From: Streptomyces sp. TLI_105
Lineage (GTDB): Bacteria; Actinomycetota; Actinomycetes; Streptomycetales; Streptomycetaceae
Length of the DNA stretch: 64,000 bases
Direction: 5' to 3'
Assembly (NCBI RefSeq): GCF_900105415.1
Contig: NZ_FNSM01000001.1
Span: 6,387,501 to 6,451,500, forward strand
The position numbers and the translations under genes are program-made. Positions 39,647-48,619 of this stretch are shown in pieces (position 1 is the stretch's first letter; every line of letters starts with the position of its first letter). Below the pieces are notes generated by a model, which saw only the letters and a list, made by a program, of their open reading frames with translations, had not been told where the DNA came from and did no database searches.

Positions 39647-40096
39647 TTACGCCAGGGTGATCGTTTCTCCCGAGACGATGATCTGCTCGGCCGGCAGCGG
39701 CCGGGGAGCCGGCCCCGCCGCCACCGAGCCGTCCGCGACGCGGTACTTGGAGCCGTGGCAGGGACAGTCGATCGTGCCGTCCGCGACCTTGTTCACCGTG
39801 CAGCCCTGATGCGTGCAGATCGCGGAGAACGCCTTGAACTCGCCCGCCGAGGGCTGGGTCACGACCACCTTCTCCTTCGCGAAGACCATGCCGCCGCCGA
39901 CCGGGATCTGGGAGGTCCTGGCCAGCGGGGCCCCGCCGCTCGGAGCGGCCGAGGCGGTCGGGGACGCTTCGGTGGCGGCCGGCGCGCTCGTGCTCGTACC
40001 GCCGTCGCCCCCGTCGTTCGAGCCGCAGCCCGTCGTCATCGTCAGAGCCGCCGTGGCGAACAGGACGGTACGGCGTGCGGTGGGGCGTGAGGTCAT
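39647..40096 (-). CDS. Tat-type lipoprotein with Rieske [2Fe-2S] domain
   Basis: 149 residues. The N-terminus RPTARRTVLFATAALTMTTGC combines a twin-arginine signal with a lipobox-like cysteine, followed by a Gly/Ser/Thr-rich linker. The Rieske motifs are CTHQGC and CPCHGSKY, with both Cys-His pairs intact, so it should carry a [2Fe-2S] cluster on the outer face of the membrane. It is a stand-alone single-domain protein rather than a bc1 subunit; the redox partner is unknown. The next gene starts ten bases after its stop. Confidence 0.92.
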   Translation of the reverse strand: MTSRPTARRTVLFATAALTMTTGCGSNDGGDGGTSTSAPAATEASPTASAAPSGGAPLARTSQIPVGGGMVFAKEKVVVTQPSAGEFKAFSAICTHQGCTVNKVADGTIDCPCHGSKYRVADGSVAAGPAPRPLPAEQIIVSGETITLA

Positions 40097-40259
40097 GCCG
40101 CCAGCTTGGCCGCGCACCCCGCCCCGGGGCCCGCAACACGCCCGCGTCCCCCGCCCGGCTCCCCCGCACGGCCGTCCGGGCCGCCGCGTACCACCGGTGG
40201 CGGAGCACCCCGGTTCGGGTGACATTGGGCCTGTTCCGTACCGGACGAAAGGCAGGACC

Positions 40260-40688
40260 ATGGCGGGCAACGACCTCGGCAGCCTCCTCGGGGGTCTCCT
40301 CGGAGGGGCCGGCGGACAGAACGGCGGCGCCGGGAACATCCTCGGCTCCCTGATCGGGGCCCTTGCGGGAGGCAAGGGCGGCGGGGGAGCGGGCGGCTCG
40401 AACCCGCTCGGTGGCCTTCTCGACGTGCTGACCGGGTCCGGCCTCACCGACCAGACCCGGTCCTGGGTCGGCACCGGCGAGAACCAGGCCGTCAGCGGCG
40501 CCCAGATCGCCGAGGCACTCCCCGACGACACCCTCCAGAAGGTCGCGGCGGACGCCGGCGTCAGCCCGCAGGAGGCCGCCGACGAGATCGCCCGCTCCCT
40601 GCCGCAGGCCGTCGACAAGCTGACCCCGGACGGCTCGCTGCCCGAGGGAGCCTCCCTGGAGGAGATCATCCGCCGGCAGCGGCTCTGA
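40260..40688 (+). CDS. YidB/DUF937 family protein
   Basis: 142 residues. The N-terminal 60 residues are Gly/Leu-rich (DLGSLLGGLLGGAGGQ). The C-terminal half TDQTRSWVGTGENQAVSGAQ and AEALPDDTLQKVAADAGVSPQEA is typical of the YidB family, whose function is not established. ATG follows GGCAGGA. Divergent from the Rieske gene across 163 bases. Confidence 0.85.
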   Translation: MAGNDLGSLLGGLLGGAGGQNGGAGNILGSLIGALAGGKGGGGAGGSNPLGGLLDVLTGSGLTDQTRSWVGTGENQAVSGAQIAEALPDDTLQKVAADAGVSPQEAADEIARSLPQAVDKLTPDGSLPEGASLEEIIRRQRL

Positions 40689-40803
40689 CCACGACCGTCC
40701 CCCGCCCGCCGCCCCGTTCGTCTCGGAGGGCGGGCGGCGCGGCGCGGCGGCCCCGCCGCTGACTAGGCTGAACGGAGCACTGACGCAGGCGAAGGAGCAC
40801 GAC

Positions 40804-41172
40804 GTGGCGGTACGAGCGGTCCGAGGCGCCGTCCAGCTGGAGCGGGACGAGGCCGGACACATGCGCGAGCAGGTCGAGGAACTGCTCACCGCCGTCCTCG
40901 AGCGCAACGGCCTCACCGCCGACGACCTCATCAGCATCTGGTTCACCGCCACGCCCGATCTGCACAGCGACTTCCCCGCCGCCGCGGCCCGGCACATCGG
41001 GATCGGCATGGCTGACGTACCCCTGCTCTGCGCACAGGAACTCGACATCGAGGGTGCGATGCCGAGGGTCGTCCGGCTCCTCGCCCACGTCGAGACCGAA
41101 CTGCCCAAGTCCCGGATCGCGCACGTCTACCTCGGTGCCGCGGCCGCCCTGCGCAAGGACATCGCCCAGTGA
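40804..41172 (+). CDS. aroH: chorismate mutase, AroH type
   Basis: 122 residues, the size of the trimeric Bacillus-type AroH. VRAVRGAVQLERDEAGHM holds the N-terminal active-site arginine, TPDLHSDFPAAAAR the middle, and VPLLCAQELDIEGAMPRVVR with AHVYLGAA the C-terminal catalytic residues. It converts chorismate to prephenate. The stop overlaps the prephenate dehydrogenase start, so consecutive steps of tyrosine synthesis are coupled. Confidence 0.95.
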   Translation: MAVRAVRGAVQLERDEAGHMREQVEELLTAVLERNGLTADDLISIWFTATPDLHSDFPAAAARHIGIGMADVPLLCAQELDIEGAMPRVVRLLAHVETELPKSRIAHVYLGAAAALRKDIAQ

Positions 41173-42257
41173 GAACAGCGCTCGTCATCGGTACCGGCCT
41201 GATCGGCACCTCCGCCGCCATCGCCCTCGCGGGCCGGGGCGTCACGGTCCACCTGCGCGACCACGACCCGGCACGCGCCAGCACGGCCGCCGCGCTCGGC
41301 GCGGGCACCGACGAGGCGCCCGAAGGCCCCGTGGACCTCGCCATCGTCGCCGTACCCCCCGCCCACGTGGCCGCCACCCTCGCCGAGGCCATGACGGCCG
41401 GCCTGGCCCGCGGCTACCTCGACGTGGCGAGCGTCAAGGGCGGACCGAAGCGGGAGCTGGAGGCGCTGGGCCTCGACCTCACCGCGTACATCGGCACCCA
41501 CCCCATGTCCGGCAAGGAACGCTCGGGCCCGCTCGCCGCCACCGCCGACCTCTTCGAAGGCCGGCCCTGGGTCCTCACCCCCACCCGGGACACCGACACC
41601 GAGGTCCTCAACCTCGCCCTGGAACTCGTCGCCCTCTGCCGGGCCGTCCCCGTCGTCATGGACGCCGACGCCCACGACCGGGCCGTCGCCCTCGTCTCCC
41701 ACACCCCGCAGCTGGTGTCCTCCATGGTCGCCGCGCGCCTGGAGGAGGCCGACGAGTCCGCCGTACGCCTCTGCGGGCAGGGCATCCGCGACGTCACCCG
41801 CATCGCCGCCTCCGACCCGCGCATGTGGGTCGAGATCCTCTCCGCCAACCCCGGGCCCGTCGCCGACGTCCTCTCCGGCGTCGCCGCCGACCTCGACGAG
41901 ACCGTCCGCGCCCTGCGGTCCCTGCAGTCCGCCGACGAGGACAAGCGGCGGGACGGCGCCTCCGGCGTCGAGGACGTCCTGCGCCGCGGCAACGCCGGGC
42001 GCGCCCGCGTCCCCGGCAAGCACGGTGCCGCCCCGACCGTCTACGAGACCGTCGCCGTCCTCATCAGCGACCAGCCGGGCGAGCTCGCCCGCATCTTCGC
42101 CGACGCGGGGCGCGCGGGCGTCAACATCGAGGACGTCCGCATCGAGCACGCGACCGGGCAGCAGGCGGGTCTGGTGCAGCTGATGGTCGAACCCTCGGCG
42201 GCGGCGGTGCTGGGGGCGGCGCTCCAGGAACGCGGCTGGGCCCTCCGCACGACCTGA
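41169..42257 (+). CDS. tyrA: prephenate dehydrogenase with C-terminal ACT domain
   Basis: 362 residues. NAD-binding ALVIGTGLIGTSAAIALAG opens the protein and GTHPMSGKERSGP is the substrate loop with the catalytic histidine. From about residue 290 (VAVLISDQPGELARIFADAG) an ACT domain suggests feedback control by an aromatic amino acid. It oxidatively decarboxylates prephenate to 4-hydroxyphenylpyruvate. GTG start inside the aroH stop. Followed by repeat copy C. Confidence 0.94.
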   Translation: MRTALVIGTGLIGTSAAIALAGRGVTVHLRDHDPARASTAAALGAGTDEAPEGPVDLAIVAVPPAHVAATLAEAMTAGLARGYLDVASVKGGPKRELEALGLDLTAYIGTHPMSGKERSGPLAATADLFEGRPWVLTPTRDTDTEVLNLALELVALCRAVPVVMDADAHDRAVALVSHTPQLVSSMVAARLEEADESAVRLCGQGIRDVTRIAASDPRMWVEILSANPGPVADVLSGVAADLDETVRALRSLQSADEDKRRDGASGVEDVLRRGNAGRARVPGKHGAAPTVYETVAVLISDQPGELARIFADAGRAGVNIEDVRIEHATGQQAGLVQLMVEPSAAAVLGAALQERGWALRTT

Positions 42258-42321
42258 GCGGCCCGGTACCCGCCCCCGTCGTGGGCGATCGTTCCGCCGG
42301 GACGGGGCCCACCCCCGCCCA

Positions 42322-42629
42322 CCCCGTTGTGGGCAATCGTTCCGCTGGGGCGGAACGGGTGGGCACAACGGACGGCGCCCTTGCCGGCGCCCGAGGCTCC
42401 CGCGCCCTGACCCGCACCGACCGGTACGGCGCCCTCGTGGTGCGGGTCAAGGCGCGGAACGCGGAGGCGCCGCTGAAGGCGCCGTCCCGTGTGCCCACCC
42501 TCCCCCAAGCTCTCGGCTTCGCTCGAGCAGGGGGGACCCCCTCGCCCCAGCGGGACGATTGCCCACACGGCGGGTGGGCGGGGGCATCGCCCCGCCGGCG
42601 CGGCCCGCACGGCGGGTGGGCACCGCCCC
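42322..42629. repeat. structured intergenic repeat, copy C (forward orientation)
   Basis: It occupies most of the 513-base gap between tyrA and cmk. The core 42322-42571 has an intact type-2 arm (GTTGTGGGCAATCGTTCCG from 42326 paired with CGGAACG and GGGCACAAC), the central stem GACCCGCACC (42409-42418) with GGTGCGGGTC (42439-42448) around a 20-nt loop, and a type-1 arm that carries the same 42-base hairpin insertion seen in copy A (42500-42543). An extra arm-like hairpin lies before it (42274-42308), and two further hairpins follow, the second holding the outer-arm sequence GGGCACCGCCCC at 42618. Confidence 0.9.
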
Positions 42630-42770
42630 ACCGCGCGCGGCCCGCGCGGAGGTGGGCGGGGACGGGCCCGTGCGGGCCGGGGTCGGTGGGGGCCCGGGAC
42701 TCGGTAACCTTGTGGGGGTCCCCCGCAAACCGCCGGGCCCTACCGCTCACCCCAGGAAGGTGTTCCCACC

Positions 42771-43445
42771 GTGGAATCCGTGATCGTCGCCATCGACGGG
42801 CCCTCCGGCACGGGCAAGTCCAGCACCTCGAAGGCGGTCGCCGCCAAGCTGGGGCTGAGCTACCTCGACACCGGTGCCCAGTACCGGGCGATCACCTGGT
42901 GGATGATCAGCAACGGCGTCGACGTCACCGACGCCGAGGCCGTCGCCAACGCCGCCTCCAAGCCGGTCATCGTCTCCGGCACGGACCCGGCCCGGCCCAC
43001 CATCACCGTGGACGGCGCCGACGCGTCGGGCCCGATCCGGACCGAGGAGGTCACCTCCAAGGTCAGCGCCGTCAGCGCCGTCCCCGAGGTGCGGAGCCTG
43101 ATCACGGAGCTCCAGCGGTCCATCGCCCGCGGCGCCGAGATCGGCATCGTCGTCGAGGGCCGGGACATCGGCACCACCGTCCTGCCCGACGCCGACCTGA
43201 AGATCTTCCTCACGGCCTCGCCCGAGGCCCGTGCCGCCCGCCGCTCCGGCGAGCTCAAGGGCGTCGACGTGCACGCGACGAAGGAGGCCCTGATCAAGCG
43301 GGACGCGGCCGACTCCAGCCGTAAGACCTCCCCGCTCGCCAAGGCCGACGACGCCGTCGAGGTCGACACCACCGACCTCACCCTGGACCAGGTCATCGAG
43401 TGCGTCGTCACCCTGGTGGACGAGAAGCGGGCGGCCGTCAAGTGA
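42771..43445 (+). CDS. cmk: cytidylate kinase
   Basis: 224 residues. P-loop [30 protein letters not shown] and the CMP-binding [21 protein letters not shown] are all standard. It phosphorylates CMP/dCMP. GTG start. The stop overlaps the acyltransferase start as GTGA. Confidence 0.96.
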   Translation: MESVIVAIDGPSGTGKSSTSKAVAAKLGLSYLDTGAQYRAITWWMISNGVDVTDAEAVANAASKPVIVSGTDPARPTITVDGADASGPIRTEEVTSKVSAVSAVPEVRSLITELQRSIARGAEIGIVVEGRDIGTTVLPDADLKIFLTASPEARAARRSGELKGVDVHATKEALIKRDAADSSRKTSPLAKADDAVEVDTTDLTLDQVIECVVTLVDEKRAAVK

Positions 43446-44086
43446 CCCTGCCCTCCGAGAAGGGCGCCGCCGTCGGCCGTCGCATCGGCATCGGGCTGAT
43501 GTACGGCTTCTGGAAGCCGCGCGTCCTCGGCGCCTGGCGGGTACCGTCCTCCGGCCCCGTCATACTCGCCGTCAACCACGCGCACAACATCGACGGTCCC
43601 ATGCTCATGGGCACCGCCCCGCGTCCCGTGCACTTCCTCATCAAGAAGGAGGCGTTCGTCGGACCGCTCGGCAGCTTCCTGGAGGGCATCGGGCAGCTGA
43701 AGGTGGACCGGGACTCGACCGACCGCAAGGCGATCGGCAACGCCCTGGGCGTCCTGGAGCAGGGCGGCGTCCTCGGGATCTTCCCCGAGGGCACCCGCGG
43801 CGACGGCGACTTCGCCTCGCTGCGCGCGGGCCTGGCGTACTTCGCCGTCCGCAGCGGCGCGCCGATCGTCCCGGTCGCCGTGCTGGGAAGCACCGAGCGC
43901 CGCGGACGGTTGGTCAAGGCACTGCCTCCGCTGCGCGGCCGCGTCGACGTCGTCTTCGGCGACGCCTTCGAGGCGGGCGACGGCTCCGGCCGCCGCACCC
44001 GCAAGGCGCTCGACGAGGCCACCGTACGGATCCAGGGGAAGCTCACCGCCCACCTGGAAAACGCCAGGCGCCTCACCGGGCGCTGA
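43442..44086 (+). CDS. plsC: 1-acylglycerol-3-phosphate acyltransferase family protein
   Basis: 214 residues. Acyltransferase motif I is [12 protein letters not shown] (H-x4-D) and motif III is [13 protein letters not shown], with [10 protein letters not shown] as motif IV. By family it transfers an acyl chain to lysophosphatidate at the membrane; a role in other lipid acylation cannot be excluded. In many actinobacteria it sits between cmk and der as here. Confidence 0.88.
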   Translation: MTLPSEKGAAVGRRIGIGLMYGFWKPRVLGAWRVPSSGPVILAVNHAHNIDGPMLMGTAPRPVHFLIKKEAFVGPLGSFLEGIGQLKVDRDSTDRKAIGNALGVLEQGGVLGIFPEGTRGDGDFASLRAGLAYFAVRSGAPIVPVAVLGSTERRGRLVKALPPLRGRVDVVFGDAFEAGDGSGRRTRKALDEATVRIQGKLTAHLENARRLTGR

Positions 44087-44163
44087 GCGACACTCTCAGT
44101 AGTGGCCCCCACGGCTCCGGCCGTCCGGGACCACCGACCACGAATGATCAAGGAACGGACTTC

Positions 44164-45612
44164 ATGAACGACCAGCACGACCACGGGGCACTTGGCGACG
44201 CCGAGTACGCGGAGTTCATGGAGCTCGCCGCGGAAGAGGGCTTCGACGTCGAGGACGTCGAGGGCGCGATCGAGGAGGCCGGTCACGGCCCGCTCCCCGT
44301 TCTCGCCGTCGTCGGCCGCCCGAACGTCGGCAAGTCGACCCTGGTGAACCGCATCATCGGCCGCCGCGAGGCCGTCGTCGAGGACAAGCCGGGCGTCACC
44401 CGCGACCGCGTCACGTACGAGGCCGAGTGGGCCGGCCGCCGCTTCAAGGTCGTCGACACCGGGGGCTGGGAGCAGGACGTCCTCGGCATCGACGCCTCCG
44501 TCGCCGCCCAGGCCGAGTACGCCATCGAGGCCGCCGACGCCTGCCTCTTCGTCGTGGACGCCACCGTCGGCGCCACCGACACCGACGAGGCCGTCGTCAA
44601 GCTGCTCCGCCGCGCCGGGAAGCCGGTCGTCCTCGCCGCGAACAAGGTCGACGGCCAGTCCGGCGAGGCCGACGCGGCCATGCTCTGGTCCCTGGGCCTC
44701 GGCGAGCCGTTCCCCGTCTCCTCGCTGCACGGCCGCGGCACCGGCGACCTCCTCGACGAGGTCCTGAAGAAGCTGCCCGAGGCCCCCGAGCAGCGCTTCG
44801 GCAACGCGGTCGGCGGCCCCCGCCGCATCGCCCTCATCGGCCGCCCGAACGTCGGCAAGTCCTCCCTGCTCAACAAGGTGGCGGGCGAGGACCGCGTCGT
44901 CGTCAACGAGCTGGCCGGCACCACCCGCGACCCGGTCGACGAGCTCATCGAGCTCGGCGGCGTGACGTGGAAGTTCGTCGACACCGCCGGCATCCGCAAG
45001 AAGGTCCACCTCCAGGAGGGCGCGGACTACTACGCCTCCCTGCGGACCGCGGCCGCCGTCGAGAAGGCGGAGGTGGCCGTCATCCTCATCGACACCACCG
45101 ACAACATCTCGGTCCAGGACCAGCGCATCATCACGATGGCGGTCGAGTCGGGCCGCGCCATCGTCATCGCCTACAACAAGTGGGACGAGCTCGACGAGGA
45201 GCGCCGCTACTACCTCGAGCGCGAGATCGAGACCGAGATGCAGCAGGTCGCCTGGGCGCCCCGGGTGAACGTCTCCGCCAAGACCGGCCGTCACATGGAG
45301 AAGCTGGTCCCGGCCATCGAGACCGCGCTCGCCGGCTGGGAGACCCGCGTCCCCACCGGCCGGCTCAACGCCTTCCTGGGCGAGATCGTCGCCGCCCACC
45401 CGCACCCGGTCCGCGGCGGCAAGCAGCCCCGCATCCTCTTCGGCACGCAGGCCGGCACCAAGCCGCCCCGCTTCGTGCTCTTCGCCTCCGGCTTCCTGGA
45501 GGCCGGCTACCGCCGCTTCATCGAGCGCCGGCTGCGCGAGGAGTTCGGCTTCGAGGGCACCCCGATCCACATCTCGGTCCGGGTGCGCGAGAAGCGCGGC
45601 CGCAAGAAGTAA
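44164..45612 (+). CDS. der: ribosome biogenesis GTPase Der (EngA)
   Basis: 482 residues with the diagnostic tandem GTPase domains: [16 protein letters not shown] with [10 protein letters not shown], then [16 protein letters not shown] with [12 protein letters not shown], followed by the C-terminal KH-like domain. Der acts in 50S subunit maturation. An acidic N-terminal extension of about 40 residues precedes the first G1 motif. A large hairpin follows. Confidence 0.97.
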   Translation: MNDQHDHGALGDAEYAEFMELAAEEGFDVEDVEGAIEEAGHGPLPVLAVVGRPNVGKSTLVNRIIGRREAVVEDKPGVTRDRVTYEAEWAGRRFKVVDTGGWEQDVLGIDASVAAQAEYAIEAADACLFVVDATVGATDTDEAVVKLLRRAGKPVVLAANKVDGQSGEADAAMLWSLGLGEPFPVSSLHGRGTGDLLDEVLKKLPEAPEQRFGNAVGGPRRIALIGRPNVGKSSLLNKVAGEDRVVVNELAGTTRDPVDELIELGGVTWKFVDTAGIRKKVHLQEGADYYASLRTAAAVEKAEVAVILIDTTDNISVQDQRIITMAVESGRAIVIAYNKWDELDEERRYYLEREIETEMQQVAWAPRVNVSAKTGRHMEKLVPAIETALAGWETRVPTGRLNAFLGEIVAAHPHPVRGGKQPRILFGTQAGTKPPRFVLFASGFLEAGYRRFIERRLREEFGFEGTPIHISVRVREKRGRKK

Positions 45613-45638
45613 CACCCACGCGCCCGCGGGGTGACACA

Positions 45639-45677
45639 CGGCCGAGGGCCGGGGCGATGCGCCCCGGCCCTCGGCCG
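45639..45677. terminator. bidirectional terminator after der
   Basis: Perfect 18-bp stem (45639-45656 with 45660-45677) and ATG loop, between convergent der and the 159-residue hypothetical gene. No T-tract. Confidence 0.88.
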
Positions 45678-45710
45678 TTCGTCGTGCGTACCTGCTTCCG
45701 TACTCCCGTA

Positions 45711-46190
45711 CTAGAGACCTCTGCGGGGTCCCGGTGGCAGCGCCGCCTGGGGGTGGGGGTGCTGCTGTCCCGACCACGCCGTCGGATACCCGCTCGCGTG
45801 CCGGTGCCCGTGCACGCCCGTGCTCAGGACCGTGCCGAAGGCCCGGAAGCTCAGCTCCTCCTCGCCGCTGCGGTCGCCCGGCAGCGTACGGAACGACCTG
45901 CGGTACTCCGAGTACAGGGCGTCGTAGATCGGCGTCGGCGAAGGGCCTGCCGTGACGTCCCGCGCGGGACGCATCGCGGGGATCTGGCTCGGATACGGCT
46001 GGGGGAAGGGGTCGTATGGGTGCACATAGGTGCCAACGACACCGACGTCCGTCGGATGCGGGCGGCTCTCCGAAAGGGGAGCGCTCCGGGGACGCGGCAC
46101 GGTCGGCACACCCGGCCCCGCCCCCGGCGCGTCCGGTCCCGCCCCCGGGAGCGGACGCGCCCGCCGTAAGCCCGGCCGGCCGTCTTCCAT
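45711..46190 (-). CDS. hypothetical protein, Pro/Gly-rich
   Basis: 159 residues. The first 50 are Pro/Gly/Arg-rich; a more ordered core reads PIYDALYSEYRRSFRTLPGDRSGEEELSF-like at about residues 93-120, and the C-terminus is His/Pro-rich. The ATG at 46190 shares its A with the TGA of the upstream gene, so it is translationally coupled to it. No known domain recognised. The coupling and the ordered core argue that it is real. Confidence 0.65.
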   Translation of the reverse strand: MEDGRPGLRRARPLPGAGPDAPGAGPGVPTVPRPRSAPLSESRPHPTDVGVVGTYVHPYDPFPQPYPSQIPAMRPARDVTAGPSPTPIYDALYSEYRRSFRTLPGDRSGEEELSFRAFGTVLSTGVHGHRHASGYPTAWSGQQHPHPQAALPPGPRRGL

Positions 46191-46972
46191 CAGGTGCCGG
46201 CCAGCGGCATGGCGGCGGCCACCAGACGGCCGTTCGCGGCGGCCTTCTCCAGGGCGTCGCGCAGCAGGTCCTCGCGCGGCTGCTGGCCGATCGAGCCCAC
46301 CGGCGCGGCGAAGACCAGGACCGTGTGCGACTTGTTGGCCGCCGCGCGCCAGCCCTCGGTGACCTGGAGCGGCTGGTGCGCCTGCCACCAGGCGGCCTGA
46401 CCCGCGCCGCCCGGCCCCGGCTGGAGCACGGAGTGCAGCTGGCCCATGGCGACCAGGACCGACCAGCCCGGCAGCATCGCCGGCTTCTCGCCCAGGTCCA
46501 TGACCGGCTGGAAGCCCTGCTCGGCCAGGAGCGAGAGGAACTCGTCGGTGAGGCCGTCCGAACCGGGACGGGCCACCGGGGCGGTCGGCTCCACCACGAG
46601 CGCCGGGTGCAGCTCGCCCTCGATCAGGACGAGACCGCTGGTGACCCCGAGCACGGCCTGCTCGGGGTGGGAGGCGGAGAGCGCTTCGGCGGCGTCGGAG
46701 GCCGTGATGGAGGCGACGGCGCCCTGGAGCTGCTCCTCGGCGACCCGGACGACCTGCGACGGGATGCAGCTGGCGTGGGCGAACGCGAGGACCGCGGTCT
46801 CCTCGCCGACGAACAGCACCGTGCTGGTGCGCTCCTGGTCGGAGTCTCCCGGCGTGCGGCAGGAGGTGCAGTCGTAACTGCCCGGGGCGTTGTCGCCGGC
46901 CAGCAGCCGGTCCGCTTCTTCGTCGCCGATCTCGGCGCGTACGTCCTCGCTGACGTCGAGCATGCGCGGCAC
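46190..46972 (-). CDS. hypothetical protein
   Basis: 260 residues, no signal peptide. A CxxC pair occurs in SYDCTSCRTPGD near residue 34. The remainder is a mixed alpha/beta sequence with blocks such as TVLFVGEETAVLAFAHASCI and GWSVLVAMGQLHSVLQPG. No family was recognised. It is the first gene of a two-gene minus-strand unit with the 159-residue protein. Codon use is normal for the genome. Confidence 0.78.
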   Translation of the reverse strand: MPRMLDVSEDVRAEIGDEEADRLLAGDNAPGSYDCTSCRTPGDSDQERTSTVLFVGEETAVLAFAHASCIPSQVVRVAEEQLQGAVASITASDAAEALSASHPEQAVLGVTSGLVLIEGELHPALVVEPTAPVARPGSDGLTDEFLSLLAEQGFQPVMDLGEKPAMLPGWSVLVAMGQLHSVLQPGPGGAGQAAWWQAHQPLQVTEGWRAAANKSHTVLVFAAPVGSIGQQPREDLLRDALEKAAANGRLVAAAMPLAGT

Positions 46973-47218
46973 GGGGGGCTCCCTGGACTCGGTACGGGGG
47001 GACGCCGGGCCGTTCCCGGGCGTCTCATGCCGAGTTCAACGGGTCAGCCTCGGCCGGGGTCACGCGCGGAAGCGAGGCAAGTTGCCGGTGGCGCGTGCGT
47101 CCCGGGCCGTCCGGGGGCGTCCGTGCTCGTCCGGGGCGGTGACTCCGACCGGGTGGGGTGTGAACAGTGTTCCGCGCGGCACGGGCCGGGGGCGGCGGGG
47201 GCTGCCTAGCCTTCCCCG

Positions 47219-47950
47219 ATGTCGAAGATCCGATTTTGGACGGCGGGTTCCCTCGTGGCGGCGTCCGCGGTCGCGCTCCTGTCCCTGGCTCCGGCGCCCG
47301 CCCAGGCCCGGGACACGCCCGCGGGGCCCGTCCCGGACCTGGTCGCGGGGGCGCGGGACGTGCCCGGGGCCGTCGAGGACCTGATCGCCGGGGCGCGGGA
47401 CCTGCCGGGGGCCGTCGAGGGCGTGGCCACCGGGGTGCGGGACCTGCCGGACGGCCTGCGGGAGGCCTCCGCCGCGCTCCTGGGCGTGTCGGACGCGCTC
47501 CGGGAGGCCGCCTCCGTGCCCTCGTACGCCTGCGCGCGGGACCAGTGGCCGTGGGGCTGCGTCGCCGAGTGCGAGAGCAGCGGACGCTGGCACGTGAACA
47601 CCGGCAACGGCTTCTACGGCGGGCTCCAGTTCTGGCACCCCACCTGGGTCGAGCACGGCGGACCGAAGTACGCCCGCCGCGCCGACCTGGCGACCCGGCA
47701 GCAGCAGATCACCGTCGCCGAGGACGTGCTGCGCACCCAGGGGTGGGGGGCCTGGCCCGTCTGCTCCCAGCGGTACGGCCTGTCCGGGCGCGTCCACACC
47801 GTCCAGGCCGGCGACACGCTCGGCTCGGTCGCCCGCCGCTTCGCGATCAAGGGCGGCTGGCAGGCGCTGTACGCGGCGAACCGGAGCCTGATCGGAGCCG
47901 ACCCGAACCGGATCGTCGTCGGCACCATGCTGCGGATCGACCCGCTCTGA
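47219..47950 (+). CDS. secreted resuscitation-promoting-factor-like protein with LysM domain
   Basis: 243 residues. A signal peptide (AASAVALLSLAPAPAQA) is followed by an imperfect repeat of about 14 residues (GARDLPGAVE and variants), then a transglycosylase-like Rpf domain with WGCVAECESSGRWHVNTGNG, where the glutamate is the expected catalytic acid, and FYGGLQFWHPTW, and a C-terminal LysM domain (HTVQAGDTLGSVARRF). Such proteins cleave peptidoglycan and stimulate spore germination or growth. No ribosome site precedes ATG; TAGCCT at 47207-47212 could be a -10 for a leaderless message. Confidence 0.9.
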   Translation: MSKIRFWTAGSLVAASAVALLSLAPAPAQARDTPAGPVPDLVAGARDVPGAVEDLIAGARDLPGAVEGVATGVRDLPDGLREASAALLGVSDALREAASVPSYACARDQWPWGCVAECESSGRWHVNTGNGFYGGLQFWHPTWVEHGGPKYARRADLATRQQQITVAEDVLRTQGWGAWPVCSQRYGLSGRVHTVQAGDTLGSVARRFAIKGGWQALYAANRSLIGADPNRIVVGTMLRIDPL

Positions 47951-47962
47951 GGCCCGGCGGCC

Positions 47963-48619
47963 TCAGCGGTACTCGGCCGGCTCCCCGCTCGACGCGCGGG
48001 AGCCGCGCCGCAGTTCGTGCACGAGCGAACCGCGCGGCAGCCCCTCCGGTACGCGCTGCTCGGCCAGGACCACGGCCGTCCCGCGCTCCACGGCGAGCTC
48101 CCCGAGCATCCGGTACGTACGGGCCGCGACCGGCGGGGCCATGCCGAGCGACGGCTCGTCGACCAGCACCACGCGCGCGCGTGCGAGGAGCGCGCGGGAG
48201 AGCGCCAGCATCCGGCGCTCCCCGCCGGACAGCGTCCCGGCCGTCCGGGACAGGAGGGGGACCAGCTCCGGGTACGGGGCGGTGGCGTCGGGCGCGTCGG
48301 CCCCGGGCGCGGCGAGCGCGAGGTTCTCGGCGACGGTGAGGCCCGCGTACACCGCCCGTAGATCCGGTACGAAGCACAGCCCGCGGCGCGCCCGTTCGTG
48401 CGCCGGGAGGCGGGTCACGTCGGCCCCGCGCCACTCCACCCGGCCCGCCGCCAGCCCCACCGTGCCGGCCAGGGCGCGCAGGGCGGTCGTCCGGCCCGCG
48501 CCGTTGCGGCCCAGGAGAACCGTCACCGTCCCGGCCGGCACGGGCAGGTCGAGACCGTGCAGGGCCTCCAGGGGGCCGTAGCGGACCCGGGCGGCGCGCA
48601 GGGCGATCTCGACGCTCAC
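47963..48619 (-). CDS. branched-chain amino acid-type ABC transporter ATP-binding protein LivF
   Basis: 218 residues. Walker A is GRNGAGRTTALRALAG (Arg in place of the usual Lys before T), signature TLSGGERRMLALSRAL, Walker B VVLVDEPSLGMAP, switch VLAEQ. The GRNGAGRTT form is common in LivF proteins. The GTG start overlaps the fused LivHMG gene by four bases. It would pair with the LivG domain of that protein to drive import. Confidence 0.9.
   Translation of the reverse strand: MSVEIALRAARVRYGPLEALHGLDLPVPAGTVTVLLGRNGAGRTTALRALAGTVGLAAGRVEWRGADVTRLPAHERARRGLCFVPDLRAVYAGLTVAENLALAAPGADAPDATAPYPELVPLLSRTAGTLSGGERRMLALSRALLARARVVLVDEPSLGMAPPVAARTYRMLGELAVERGTAVVLAEQRVPEGLPRGSLVHELRRGSRASSGEPAEYR

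Noticed and set aside
42258..42770. Possible riboswitch upstream of cmk
   Set aside because: The structure in this gap is repeat copy C, found also at unrelated genes, so it is not a cmk-specific regulatory leader.
44427..46169. 580-codon plus-strand frame through der
   Set aside because: Out of frame with the Der GTPase motifs, Arg/Pro-rich, and passes through the terminator at 45639.
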